This document shows positions 20,830 to 32,000 of a DNA stretch of 64,000 nucleotides, one piece after another (positions within the stretch are counted from its first letter, which is position 1; each line of letters begins with the position of its first letter). Position numbers and translations under genes: made by a program. Origin of the DNA: Neoceratodus forsteri (taxonomy: Eukaryota; Chordata; Ceratodontiformes; Ceratodontidae); contig CM028129.1 of NCBI GenBank assembly GCA_016271365.2, forward strand, positions 1,007,203,501-1,007,267,500. The letters run 5' to 3'. Below the pieces are notes generated by a model. The model ran no database searches. It was not told where the DNA came from and saw nothing but the letters and a program-made list of their open reading frames with translations.

Positions 20830-21531
20830 TCTTTAATGTCTTTATAAGTGATATTGCAGATGAGCTGGAAGGGAAGGTCTGCCTCCTTGTGGATAACACT
20901 AAAATATTCAATAGGATGTACACTGCATAGAGGGTGGAAAGAATGTGCAGAGACCTGAGAAAACTCAAAGAGTGGTCAAGGGCATGGCAGCTGAGTTTCA
21001 ATGTAAAAAAGTGCAAAATCATGCACTTAGAAGAGAAACCCAGAGGTGGAGTGCAATACGGCAGAAGAGGTACTGATGATCACCAAACAGGAAAGGGAGC
21101 TGGGAGTAATCATGTCTGTTGATCTCCAGGTGGTGAGGCAGTGTGACAGGACAGTGGTTAAAGAGACCAGTGGGATGTTGGGGTGGACAGGTAGGGGCAT
21201 CACCAGCAGCAGAAGGGGGGAGATGGTGTTGCCACTCTATAGATTTCTGGTGAGACAAGATCATACATCAGGAAGGACACAGAGTGGAGGCAGTCCAGAG
21301 GAGGGCAACTAAAATGGTGCAGGGTCTGCATCAGAAGCCCTAGGAGGAGACTGAAGGACCTCAATATGTACATCCTCCAAGAGAGAAGAGTGAGGGGAGT
21401 ATAACAGAGACCTACAGATACTTCAGGGGTTAAACAAGGTACAGGAGAAGTATTTTGCAGAGAAAAAGATGCATGAGAACAAGGAGACATTCAATGAAGC
21501 TAGAAGGGGTAAATTTGAGAGAGATGTGAGG
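20830..21531 (+). mobile_element. CR1-type LINE fragment (RT end to ORF2 C terminus)
   Basis: The plus strand reads a decayed RT C box (VCLLVDNTKIFNRM for VCLFADDTKIF), then DLRKLKEWSRAWQLSFNVKK and CKIMHLEEKPRGG, then broken frames with VEAVQRRATKMV-like and ...LNMYILQERRVRG blocks. The same family occurs at 53,130, 54,485 and 62,165-63,320. The fragment stops at 21,531, where the DIRS inverted repeat begins; the equivalent CR1 at 63,170 continues, so DIRS B probably inserted here. Confidence 0.8.
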
Positions 21532-21820
21532 AAAAACAGGTTACTGACCTGTAACAGTAGTTCTAGGAGTGGTACAAGATGTACATTCACACTTCTGGCA
21601 GAGTTCCTTTCCCCTTTAAATTCTGCCAGAACACCTTGAAGCTGGCTCCTCCCACTCCTCACCCCCAGGTGGTAAGTCCCTCACCGCCCTGTGACTTCAG
21701 ATCTTACCCGCTGGAAGCAAGACCAGTGTGCCACTTGCCAGGGGAGGTCAGGTGGGTCAGTGTGAATGTACATCATATATCACTCCTAGAATAACTGTTA
21801 CAGGTGAGTAACCTGTTTTT
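21532..21820. repeat. Inverted repeat at the end of DIRS B
   Basis: AAAAACAGGTTACTGACCTG at the left and its near-exact complement at the right; 40-base arms with about 2 mismatches and a 209-base loop. A related arrangement ends DIRS A (46,521-46,904). This type of inverted terminal structure replaces LTRs in DIRS elements. Confidence 0.85.
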
Positions 21821-21905
21821 CTAGGGATGTGGATATGATGTACTATCCACACTTCTGGCAGACTCCTAGCAGTTCTCTGGGAGGAGGGGGCAAGATGCAC
21901 ACCCC

Positions 21906-22187
21906 CTATTTAGGGAATAGAGATTGGACAATTGAGGTTCCAAAACAAGCATCCCAGTGTGACTCAAGGTCGATGTGGTAACAGGAAATGAAGGTGTGTG
22001 CTGACTTCCAGGTAGCAGCCCTGCAGATTTCCTGGATAGGGACATCCCTGAAAGCAGCCACGTAGACAGTGACATGATGGGTGGAATGAGCCCCTAGTCC
22101 TGCAGGAGGCTCACTATCCACTAACCAATAGCAGAGGTCGATGCAGGAGACTATCCACCTGCCAATCATCTGCTTAGCTGCTGGTCT
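21906..22187 (-). pseudogene. DIRS tyrosine recombinase, C-terminal half
   Basis: Reads ARWIV-like MIGRWIVSCIDLCYW, then LGAHSTHH, then VPIQEICRAATWKSAHTF and ISCYHID. Known: the recombinase active site is R...HxxR...Y. HSTHH has lost the second catalytic Arg (HSTR expected) while the ..CYHID tyrosine is kept. It continues in frame, across the L1 target duplication, from the N-terminal half at 45.6-46.2 kb. Confidence 0.8.
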
Positions 22188-22202
22188 GCCAGGCTCAGTT
22201 TC
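22188..22202. repeat. L1 target-site duplication, left copy
   Basis: GCCAGGCTCAGTTTC, matching 45,609-45,623 at 14 of 15 positions. Confidence 0.85.
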
Positions 22203-22213
22203 TTTTTTTTTTT

Positions 22214-22559
22214 GTAAATATCATTTTTATTAGAGAAGAATATACAGTAATATACATCACTTGACATCATTTGACAGCCAGTCCATTATTCATCTTTAAA
22301 AGGGAGAGAGAAGAGTATTTAATTCACCATGCATAGATATCAAATCATTGACAGGCAAACTCACAGTTATCTAGGTAATTTTCCTATGTCGACAGTTTCA
22401 GCCTATATGGTCTTCTGCCCAACCCTCAAATCAGTTGCTATTCCTGTTTTAATTTCCGAATCCCCCGACCCACAGCCATACCCTTCCCAATCGCCCACTC
22501 CCGCCCCTCCCTAATTATAATTGTATTTAACCTACTAAATCCAGCCGGGGGGCAAAGCC
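22214..22559 (-). other. L1 3' UTR
   Basis: Between the ORF2 stop and the poly(A) tail; pyrimidine-rich on the plus strand near 22,440-22,510. Ends in AATAAAAATGATATTTAC just before the A-tail. Confidence 0.75.
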
Positions 22560-24360
22560 CCTATACCATGGATTGAGCAGTCCAGCTGGGACGGTGGTCT
22601 CTCAGGGAACAAAGTGAGGATCCTTAGTCATAACAAAAATAACCCATCTCCTCCATTTCAGGGAGAAAAGTTCTGCCTGATTATTTAGACTATGAGTCAG
22701 TTTTTCGGATCTATATATATTATGTACTATCTCCCTCCATCCCGAGAGAGTAGGTGGTTCAACCATGAGCCAGAGCTTAGTAATGACTTTCTTCGCTGCA
22801 GAGAGTATATTCAGAAGGTAGCGGGTGTGGGGGTCTCGCAGCTCTGGTGGAATACAGTGAAGGACAAAAAGACCACCCTCGTAGGGAGGTCTAAACCCCA
22901 GAAGGTCCTGTAGTTCACCGAATAGGGCCAACAAAAAGGGCTGTAGTTTTGGGCATGACCAAAAAACGTGGGCATGATGTGCTACTGTTTCGCCACACAT
23001 GCGTCAACACGCAGCGGAGCGAGTGGCCCCGTAGTGTGAGGTTATTACCGGGGTTTGGAAATATCTTATTAATACTTGCCATGAAAATAGCCTTCAAGCA
23101 CAGGAACTTGTAGTTTTTGATACCATCCGCCAGAGAGCCCCCCATTGTTGGGGTGTGATTTGGGAACTGAGTTCCTCATTCCACTTTTCTCTAATGCCAG
23201 ATGTGTCCCCCCCCTGCTGTTTCCAGCAAAGATTTATATATTACTGAAACCATATGTGGTATTCCCTGGGCTATAAGTATTTGCTGGACCACTCGAATCA
23301 CCAGGGGGTGTGCCTCAGGAGTACGGACTCTAAGGGGCAGGGACTCAAAGTAGTGCCGTATTTGCAAATATCGAAAAAAGTCAGACTGTCGCAGATGGAA
23401 TTCCTGGCTAATGGTCTGGAATTCTTTGAGATTGGGGCCCATCTGCAGTTGCGGGAGCCACGTAAGATGAGTGTGTCTCCAGTTCCGGAAGGTCTGGTCC
23501 AAACGAGCTGGAGGGAAATCCTCCAGGAAATCTATCGGACAGAGCATAACCAGGAAAGGCACGATCCACACGGTCCTCCGCATCACCCACCAGACCTGGG
23601 CCTGGTGCGCCAACCAAGGACCCCAGGAAGATCGAGCCACCGGGGGTGGTCTTTTATATAGGATCACCCTCTGGTATTCTCGGTCAGGGAACAAACCCTC
23701 CTCAGTCTCCCTCCACCGAGCCGGGGTAATACCAATCAAGCGGTGCAGTATAAAGAAGAGATGGGTCGCCCAATAATAGAACTTTAGATTGGTAAGAGCC
23801 ATTCCCCCTTTCTCCTTAGGGAGTAAAAGAATCCCCTGTCTGATTCTTGGTCGCCTACCCGCCCATATAAACCTCATCAGAGCCTTATTCCAGACTTTGA
23901 AAAGGCTATTCAAGAGACTGAGAGGTACATTTTGAAAGAGGTACAGAGCTATCGGTAAAGTCACCATTCGTACTACTTCAATACGCTGAAGCATATTCAT
24001 TGGAAGAATGCTCCATCTCTCAAAATCTTGTTTCATCTGAGTTGTGAAAGTATGGTAATTGTTATTCAATGCCTCCTGTGCCTGATGCGAAAGATAAATT
24101 CCCAGATATTTCATCTTGGTGAGGTCCCAGCAGAAAGGGTACCTTGTTCTGATCGTTTCAGAGGGGGTAAAATGGAAGGTGAGGGCATCCGTTTTATTGG
24201 TATTCAGTCTGTACCCTGAGTGAGAGCCAAATTCTTCTAGAAGATGAAAAACAGAGGGGACTGAGTCCTCGGGTTTAGTGAGGAAAAGCAGGAAGTCGTC
24301 CGCATACAAAGCTATCCGGTGTTCTGATCCATCTATTCTCACTCCTGAAATCTCAGGAGA
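22560..24360 (-). pseudogene. L1 ORF2, C-terminal part (RT YADD onward)
   Basis: An open frame of 383 codons (23,191-24,342) begins just inside the hAT junction: RIDGSEHRIALYADDFLLF with intact YADD, YRLNTNKTDALTFHF, MKYLGIYLSHQAQE and FIWAGRRPRIR, all standard L1 thumb and connection blocks. The frame is lost in a C8 run at about 23,206-23,213. Two further pieces (22,915-23,145 and 22,602-23,000) carry the C-terminal Cys/His region (CGETVAHHAHVFWSCPKL). RT copies L1 RNA at the target. Only two small frame breaks separate it from an intact C terminus. Confidence 0.88.
24353..24360. repeat. hAT target-site duplication, left copy
   Basis: TCAGGAGA, identical to 43,555-43,562. Eight bases is the size produced by hAT transposases. 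Confidence 0.95.
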
Positions 24361-25025
24361 CAGCGTCGGACTGGCTTACCCGGATACCCGGAAATTTCCG
24401 GGTGGGCCCCCCTCTTTACTGTAATCATCAGTACTCCGTTTGCATGGGGGGGGCGCAACAACGCGGTCATGAATTAAAAACATCTAAACTTCACTGGGTC
24501 ACGGCTGAGGGCTGGCTCGCCTCATAATTACAGCGTCTGTGGGCAGTTGCGAATCGGAATCCTAAATTATAATTAAACACACTGGCTAGTGGCTCACCTG
24601 TTAACAGTGCCGGGCGGGGGTTGGGCCCCTTTGTTATGCGTGCAGCACCAGCAGGTTAAATCCATTATCAGCTTCAGCTCCAGCTGCCTATGTAGGTTGC
24701 GGGGAAGGGGGGTCGTCTAGGCACAGGAGGACTAGCTGGAGGCAGTGTATTGCTCAGTCAGACTGCCCCTAATGGCAGCATCATGTGTCGCATCGTCACC
24801 GGGCCCAGGACGCGTCACCGTCACTCTAATGACATCACTGTGCGCGACACGACAGCGCGGGCACTTAAAATACCCCTGCAACAACATTCAGTCCTTTCCA
24901 GCACTCGGGGAGACCAAACTGCATAGCATCATCGTGTGGAGTAGTTTGTCCCATTCTCCATACCTTTGAGAGCCGGTGGGCTGCAGTGCGAGGAGCCGGA
25001 TTTCCTAGAAGTTGTGGTCGAGGAA
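24361..25025 (+). promoter_or_regulatory. hAT left end and 5' leader
   Basis: TIR 24,361-24,374, then a CpG-containing leader up to a consensus donor GAAG|GTAAGG near 25,026. A segment with CACTTAAAATA (about 24,861) and CAACATTCAGTCC could be the core promoter. The segment 24,436-25,025 recurs at 31,430-32,000. If the donor is used, the leader would splice to the transposase ORF region near 37.2 kb. Confidence 0.55.
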
Positions 25026-25026
25026 G

Positions 25027-26890
25027 GTAAGGTTGGTGTGGTTAATGATAATTGCGCTGATGATGACTGGTCATCTCTGCCTGCTTTTACATCCACGTCT
25101 GAGCATCTGGCAAGGGCCTGGGAGGGATTTTGTACAGCGTCCTCCCCCTCCGTCCCTCCCCTCCTCTATCCTCACTGCAGCATCCCTCCATCACGCAAAA
25201 CAGCCAGCCAAGTCAGCATCGCTGCCGCACCAATACTTCCTCCTCGTGCCGGCCTCCTACCTGCGCCGTTGGCCCATTTCTACAGTGAAATATCACAATG
25301 GTGGATATTTTCCTCTTGATGTTTTTCGCCATCATCGGCCTAGTGGTCCTGTCTTACATTATCTACATCCTGTGAAAAATGATGTTTTGGGGAGGAGGAG
25401 GGAGGGGGCGATGACCTGGAGCGATCCCTGTCCGTCTGCTCGCCCAGCCTCTCTCCTTCTGCAAGGTTAGTATTTAGTTCAGAGATGGAGTGGTGCTCAG
25501 GCATCATTCTTTTTGGGTGTAGCACTATGGGAGGAGCTACAGGCAGTATAATGATAGTCTTCTTATGCCAGAGAGTGTGCCTAGAATAGTGTTTTGGTTG
25601 GATGGAACATCAGTGCCTAGGTGGCCACCCTGGGCAGGTACCTCTGGGTGGGGAAAGGGTTTGGGCCACCTTGCAGGGGTGCTGATGAAGGATCATGGCA
25701 CATTCAGCTGGATGCTGTGGTGCAAAGGATACCCTTCCATACCCAGTAGAAGTGGGGCATCTCACTATGCCACTAGCTGCAGGAACTTGGGCCAGGGGCT
25801 GCTGAGATACCCCGCTGTTCCTGTCTGAAATGCAGAAAAGTAGGATGCTGGATACTTAACTGCCTGAGTGGGATGTAGTCTGAGATATCTCAGTCATGAG
25901 GTATTGTGATGCTATTGAGAATACCTGGCGTTACAGGTGGAACAGTGGCACTCAGGATGAATCATGTTGAGATCTGTGGGTGTGGATTGTTGTCCATAGT
26001 GTGAAATTTAGTGACACCACCTGAAGTGCCTAGAGAAACTTTCTGATGACTTATTGGCCTGTGACAGGTTCCTGAAATGATTATGGACATGTTGGTGGAG
26101 GGCACCCTGGAGTCCAGCTACTGAGATGTCATACTAGAAAGCTGGTGATATTTCAGAGACTGAAGTGTAATGGGAGGAGTCGGTGTATCATATTCCAGTA
26201 AAGGCAGCATCCATGGCCAGACCATCAATGAGAGAATTCGAGGCTAGTTGGAGGGTTCACCTGCGCGCACTGTGGAGAGGTGCGTTAATGCCCAATGAGA
26301 CCATGCTGGCATCTGATGTTATAGAAGGGTTGGTAGATAAGGTGGTTCCATAAAGAAGTTCATCATATTATGTGGTGGCCTGTCGTGGTATTGAGACGCA
26401 AAGCAGTGTCTGTTCAATGTAAAGCTGATCATGGAATTAAGTCAAACTAGTTGATTCAGGAGGGGTATAGAACCCCAGAGGATGTCACCAAGAAGTATGG
26501 AGGCTCTTATAGGCACTGGTCAATAAGCAAATGACAGAGAGTGACTGATTATAAAGCGGATGAAAACTGTTGAGTCGACAGATTAATGTCGTTGCAACAT
26601 TGCTAGACAGTCTTGCATCTGTTTAGCCATGACATTTGGGGTTGAGTTGGTACCCATGAACACCTGTGTGCCAGAGGAACTTGTAACCTAATGAACTGGG
26701 GTCCTTGATCCAACCTTAGTAAACTTTGGCATATCACTGGTAAAGAGTCAAGTGCCTGAAAACCAGATTTCTGTGGGTTGTTCACTGGCAGATGACCCAA
26801 TCCCATCAGTCCAAATGCTAGTAATCAGTCCAGTAGCAACAGGTAATGAAATATGAGAACTGATTGCGGGGCTTGCCTATATAAATAGAC
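25027..26890. other. Unassigned hAT interior
   Basis: Moderately GC-rich to 25,470, then plain sequence. No domain or repeat recognised. Confidence 0.4.
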
Positions 26891-26899
26891 AGTATTTGA

Positions 26900-27093
26900 G
26901 GCAGATAGACAGTGGTTTATGGCTCTGAGCTGCAACCTGAGACCTGGGTTGAATCTCATAGTCCTCTGCATACTGTGTGTGACCCTGAGCAAGTCACTTA
27001 ACTCCTTGTGCCCCAGATTGCACTGTAAACAAGCCAGCTAGTGTGTCTATCCTGTAAAAAAATAAAATATATATATATATATATATATATATA
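26900..27093 (+). repeat. CORE/MIR-like SINE with (AT)n tail
   Basis: A B-box-like GGGTTGAATCTC near 26,947 is followed by GTGACCCTGAGCAAGTCACT, which closely matches the conserved MIR/CORE-SINE central block, and then TAACTCCTTGTGCCCCAG. The tail runs into AATAAAATATATA and a (TA)n microsatellite (27,066-27,093). Inserted on the plus strand. Confidence 0.75.
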
Positions 27094-28230
27094 ATTCTAA
27101 ACATGGCATCTCATGGCCATGTCCGTCCCATTCCAGGCCAAGATGGAGGTCAGTTGATGCTTCCTGGAAAAGTGTAGGAGTCCATAAACAAGATAATAAG
27201 GGCATTATTAGGGTACTGTAACCTCTCAAAAGAAAAAGAGGTGAGGGGTAGGTCAATGTGTATGTGGTGGAGCCCACCAGAATACAACACTATGTCACAT
27301 GTTCCTGCCTGATGAAAGGGGATTAACTGCCTATGAAATTGTTTTGTTCCCTGCAGTAACTGCAGAAGTCTGCACTGCATCCTGGCAGATCTAGTGTGGT
27401 ATGCGTGGCCCTTCCAGACCCAGCCGAGTAATGCAGGACTGCACTTTGGTGCACTTCAAGGGGCATTAAAAATATATATGGTGGCTACTTGAAACGCCCT
27501 TCTGAGCTCCAGCAACAACAGTGCCTGCCACCAAACCATACTGCACACTACTGTTGCTCCTGTATCCTCACTGGAGTGGCACTACCTCTCTCCACTGGTA
27601 CCAGACTTAATAACCCTTAATCTATTGGGGAGCTCCTGAGTTTCACTTGGGTGCCTAGTCAGGAAATGGAACAGGTCTGATGACATTGAACACTGCTTGT
27701 CAGCAGTGGCATACTTAAATAATAGCAATGCTTTGCAACTTAAAACCCCAAACCTGAATGCTGTTTAACCATTAAGAGGTATCTGTAATTCCGCCAAATA
27801 GTCTTAACTTTAAATGCATTCTCATGACTACAGATTGAGATGCAAGCTCTAAATTTACTCAGTTTCCAGACCAAGGGATCCCTGGTAGATAGGGGTGATG
27901 ACGCAGTTTGCAGTGAGTCCTCTTCTCGACTGGTTTCACTGGCTCACCTTCTGAAGGCCTCCAGTGTTGACTGGCAAAAGGCTGTTTCTCTGGTCCAGGT
28001 CAGGCCTGTTCTGATCTCAGCAGTCAGCATTTATTTTTCAAGTGCACGGACAAGGCAGCCTAGCCTATGAAAAAGTCAGTCCTATCCATGCAATACAAGT
28101 CTGGGCATCCAGTTCCTAGTGTTTGACAATAACCAGTCTCAGCTGTGGTACTAGCAGGTTGGTTTCCTTGACTTAGCTGAGGTCACTGGTTGAATTCTCT
28201 GGCTGCAGTGCAGCAAAAAGTCTATTTAAT
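27094..28230. other. Unassigned hAT interior
   Basis: Nothing recognised; no long frame or terminal repeats. Confidence 0.4.
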
Positions 28231-28329
28231 TGTGGCAACCTTCAGCTTCAACTTTTGCTGTGCTTAGCACACAATTACATTTTTTTCTGTTTGAGTTTTT
28301 ATTTTATTTATTTTTTCCCTTATTTCACT

Positions 28330-28905
28330 CTCATCCTAGCCCCAAGGTCCTCTCAGGCATCCTATCTTTATCCTGCCCACCTGAGGATATCCGGAACTGT
28401 GCCTCCTCTTCCTCCGCTGCCAGCCCCGGTTTAACCCATCCAGGGTGGGTCACCCTCCTACTTTGGGTGCTCTTTGTGTCAATCTCCTAGTGGATGAGGG
28501 TGGATAGTGGAAATTGAAGGCCAGTGGGGAAGCCTGTGCGGGGCATGGGGATAGGTGCCATCGCCTGATCCTTGGCGCTGTTTTTTGCCTTGTTCTGGTT
28601 ACACTTCTCGACATTGGACATGCAGTGCTGCCCAGCCCATGATGTAGGTGCTCCCACCTACATTCGGAAGGCAGCTGCCCGATGTCTTCCTTGCTTCGGC
28701 CTGCGTGTGTGTAGCAGTGCGCGTTGGTCTCCATCGGGGCCTGCTGCACCGTGGCTACCCCTGGATCCCTCCTCAGAGGGGAGAGCAGTCCATTGGCGCC
28801 GATCTTCTCTCTCCCCTGCTGACCCCTGGCGGTCTGGACTCGTTCCCGAACCCGGATCGCCGTCGTGACGCTGAGGTGGCATCCAGCGCCGAACCTCAGT
28901 GCCAC
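28330..28905 (-). pseudogene. LINE ORF1 5'-end-like fragment (tentative)
   Basis: A GC-rich leader (28,625-28,905) is followed on the minus strand by an ATG at 28,621 opening a polar N terminus (MSNVEKCNQNKAKN) and, after one stop, a frame rich in E, R and K. Resembles the start of an L1 ORF1 but lacks a diagnostic motif. Directly abuts the LINE tail at 28,912. Confidence 0.3.
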
Positions 28906-28911
28906 TGGCTG

Positions 28912-30260
28912 GGGCTATTTATTTATTTATTGAAATTTGCCTTAGTGGGAAGGCACACTGAATGACAAGTTGCTCATCTCCCAGTTCGATCTGGGGGAAG
29001 GGGGTACCATAGGAGAGAAACATTAAACTTTCAGGTTACAAGATCAACATTAACATACAGTTCTAGGGCAGGTGTTACAAGCAGTGGCAACAGTGTTGTA
29101 CATAATAGGTAGAAAGAGTGGACAATACAAGTGATGGGTTAACAACAAACAGTGCTTACATGAAAGAAAGGGTGAGAGGGGAAAAGGAGAGGGAGGGTGA
29201 GGTGGTGGGAGAGAGAGAGAGAGAAGTCATGTTCAAATTCCATTCAGGTTACAAGATCAACATTAACATTCTGTTGTAAGGCAGGTGTTACAAAAAAGTG
29301 TTAAAACAGAGTTGTGCATAATAAGAAAAGGACAATAAGTGCTAGCTTAATACGTAAACAAGGCTACATAAAGAAAAGGGGGAAGAAGAGGGAGGGGTAA
29401 GGTGGAGGATGTAGGGGAAGGGAGAGATGAGGGATCAAGGGCCCCTGTGGGGTAGGAGAGGGACCCATGAGAGTATTTGGTGACCCTAACATTCTGTGGA
29501 GAGAGTCAAGAGAAGCCAGTAAGTGGGGAGCAATTTGGGAAGGGAGGAGAGTGATATTTGGGGGTGGGGTGTACAGGGTAAAGTGAAGGTGACTGTAGAG
29601 GGATAGGTTTTATCCAGGGCTTAGAGAAGGTACTTTGGAGGACATGGCAGGAGCAGCCAGGAGCAAGGTAATTACTGAGGACAGAGATAATGGGTAGGCG
29701 GAGGATGAGTGCCAACGGAGGGGAGTGAATTGCAGATTTGGGGAGGTGATGAGTGCCGGATTGGCTGATTAGTGGATCTGCAGGGATCACTAGGTGCAGG
29801 AGTTGGTTGATCTAAGGGAATGGAAGGATTGGGGGTTGTTATGAAGGAGGAGGTTAGTAGGAAGGAGCTCACCCAACCAGTGCTTGGGGTGAATGGTACA
29901 GAGGGAAAGTCGCTTGTTTGTAAGAGGGGGAAGAATAGGGCATAATAAAGATTGCAGTGGTGGGTGCGAGGGGGCATCCAAGGCAAAGCAGCAGAAGGAA
30001 TTGAAGAGGGTGTCCAGCCTGGCATGGGAAGACTTGGGGAGCACCATAGACTATGTCACAATAGTCAAAATGGGCAGTATCATCTTCTGGACAAGTTCAC
30101 GCCTAGCCGTGAGGATTGGTGCAACTACGGTTCCTGAACAGGGCACTGAGCTAGGGGCACAGTTTTTTCTGGATGGCATCAATATGTCCAACCAAACACC
30201 TGGGTACCTGAAGGAGGATGTGTCCTCAAGTAAAGTCCCATCAAGGGTGTGGAAAGTGTG
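28912..30260 (-). mobile_element. L2-like LINE 3' end, same family as 1-2,740
   Basis: The minus-strand element ends in AATAAATAAATA (28,918-28,931), a repeat tail typical of L2/CR1 LINEs. Its 5' part (29,890-30,260) aligns in layout with 100-400 of this window (GTGCCATAAACTA.. / GCACCATAGACTA..; AATAGTCAAAAT in both), which is the RT C-terminal region. The 3' UTR contains a 213-bp tandem duplication (from 29,032 and 29,245) and a GA-repeat (29,210-29,224). Confidence 0.75.
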
Positions 30261-31180
30261 TGGAGGGAAGTCAGTTCTGCTTCACTCTGTCTCTGACAGA
30301 GGCACAGTTTGTCTCCGCAGCTGTATAGCAGTGAATGTCACTTCTCAGCAGCACACAGGCACTTCTTTCTTCAGGAACTCACGCACAGATCTGATTAGGC
30401 TCAGGTACTGTCCTGCTATTCACTGGGAATGTCAGCTTTGAATGGTCAACTGGGCTGCTAATTAAGGCGAGGCTAGGGGTCAATCAGTCGTTAGATGATT
30501 GATGGCTACTCATTAGGTACACGAGTTAGTCCTTCTGTGTCCCAGGAGCACCACGTGAGCTCCCCTTCTAGGCTCCTGTTGCTCAGCTGATGGGGTTCAG
30601 GTGCACCATGATGGCAGCTGTCTTGGCAGTTGTCAGGCACTGCCACCAAAGGTCTGTATTCTACTGGGCCCTGCCTTTAACTGGTTATTTTTGCCACTAT
30701 GGCATCCTGCAAATTTCACTCACCTTCCTGTCAGTCAGGGGTGACAATCATGGAATCTCTGTTTTGAGGGCATGACTGCACTACCACCATTGATGGCTGC
30801 TTTGATGTGCAGTAGGCTCGATTTTCATTGTTGGGATGGAGGTGCCAAGGATTTCTGTCTCCTTTCTCAACTCCTGCTCCAGCACCTTGCAATGAGTCAG
30901 AGAGCATCGACTGAGGGGAGCACAACAATGACAGCTGTTTTAAAGTAGGTGATCATTCCTTGTCTAGATGGGGCTAGCTAAGGTTATGAGAGGGGGCCTG
31001 TGCTAGTCATCATTTACAGCTCTGTATGTGGTCCTGGATGGTCTATCATATGGTGAGTGAATACAGAACTGTGGGTGGTGGGTGCAGAGTGGATGGGCCA
31101 GGGAAGGGTTGGGTGATTCTGGCATAGTATAACAGTGATCAGGGTGAGAAGATGGTACCACTGACTACTGGGATCAGGCG
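30261..31180. other. Unassigned hAT interior
   Basis: No repeat or protein signal recognised. Confidence 0.4.
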
Positions 31181-31429
31181 GGAGGGTCAGGAACTGCTTA
31201 TCATCGTTATTGTGATTGGCAGAGGGGTATAACCAGATTACCAGGGAATGCTTCTGATAACTTTGGGACTGGATAAGAGGAGGCACCAATCAAGCCACCA
31301 GGGAATGCTTCTCATTACATTGGGGATCAGTCAGGTGGGAGTAGCAACAGATTGCTGGGGATTACTTATAATCACATGGGGATGAGCTTGGGAGGGGACC
31401 ACTAGATTGTTGGGAAATGCTTCATCATA
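31181..31429. repeat. Degenerate 57-bp minisatellite
   Basis: Copies begin at about 31,235, 31,292, 31,349 and 31,404, each with the core AGATT.c..GGGAATGCTT followed by ..CAT.GGG.A... About 3.5 units, ending exactly where the second hAT 5' copy begins. Confidence 0.7.
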
Positions 31430-32000
31430 CATACGCTGCTTGCATGGGGGCAACAACGCGGTCATGAATTAAAACATCTAAACTTCACTGGGTCATGGCT
31501 GAGGCTGGCTCATTTCATAATTACAGTGTCTTGTGGGGCGGTCATGAATTGAATCTAAATTATAATTAAACACACTGGCTAGTGGCTCACCCGTTAACAG
31601 TGCCAGGCGGGGGTTGGGGCCCTTTTTTATGCGTGCAGCACCAGCAGGTTAAATCCATTATCAGCTTCAGCTCCAGCTGCCTATGTGGTTGCGGGAGGGG
31701 CGTCTAGGCACTATGGGCTAGCTGGGGCAGTGTGTTGCTCAGTCAGACCGCCTCCTGGCAGCATCATTTCGTCGCATCGTCATCGTGCCCAGGACGCGCC
31801 ACCGTCAGCTTCATTGACATCACTGTGTGCGATACCCACAGCGTGGCACTTAAAGACCCTGCAACAACATTCAGTCCTTTCCAGCACTCGGGAGACCAAA
31901 CTGTGTAGCATTGTCGTGGAGTAGTTTGTCCCGCTTCTCCATACCTTTGAGAGCCGTGGCTGCAGCGAGGAGTTTTATCCTTGTAGTTGTGGTTTGAGGA
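31430..32000 (+). repeat. Second partial copy of the hAT 5' region
   Basis: Direct repeat of 24,436-25,025: shared blocks include CAACAACGCGGTCATGAATT, TTATGCGTGCAGCACCAGC and CAACAACATTCAGTCC, with many small indels. It lacks the terminal ~75 bp including the TIR. Either an internal rearrangement or an older related element trapped inside. Confidence 0.85.

Noticed and set aside
28450..28868. Three overlapping ORFs of about 100-150 codons in GC-rich DNA
   Set aside because: Compositional; GC-rich leaders often lack stops. Only the ATG at 28,621 was kept, as a tentative LINE ORF1 start.
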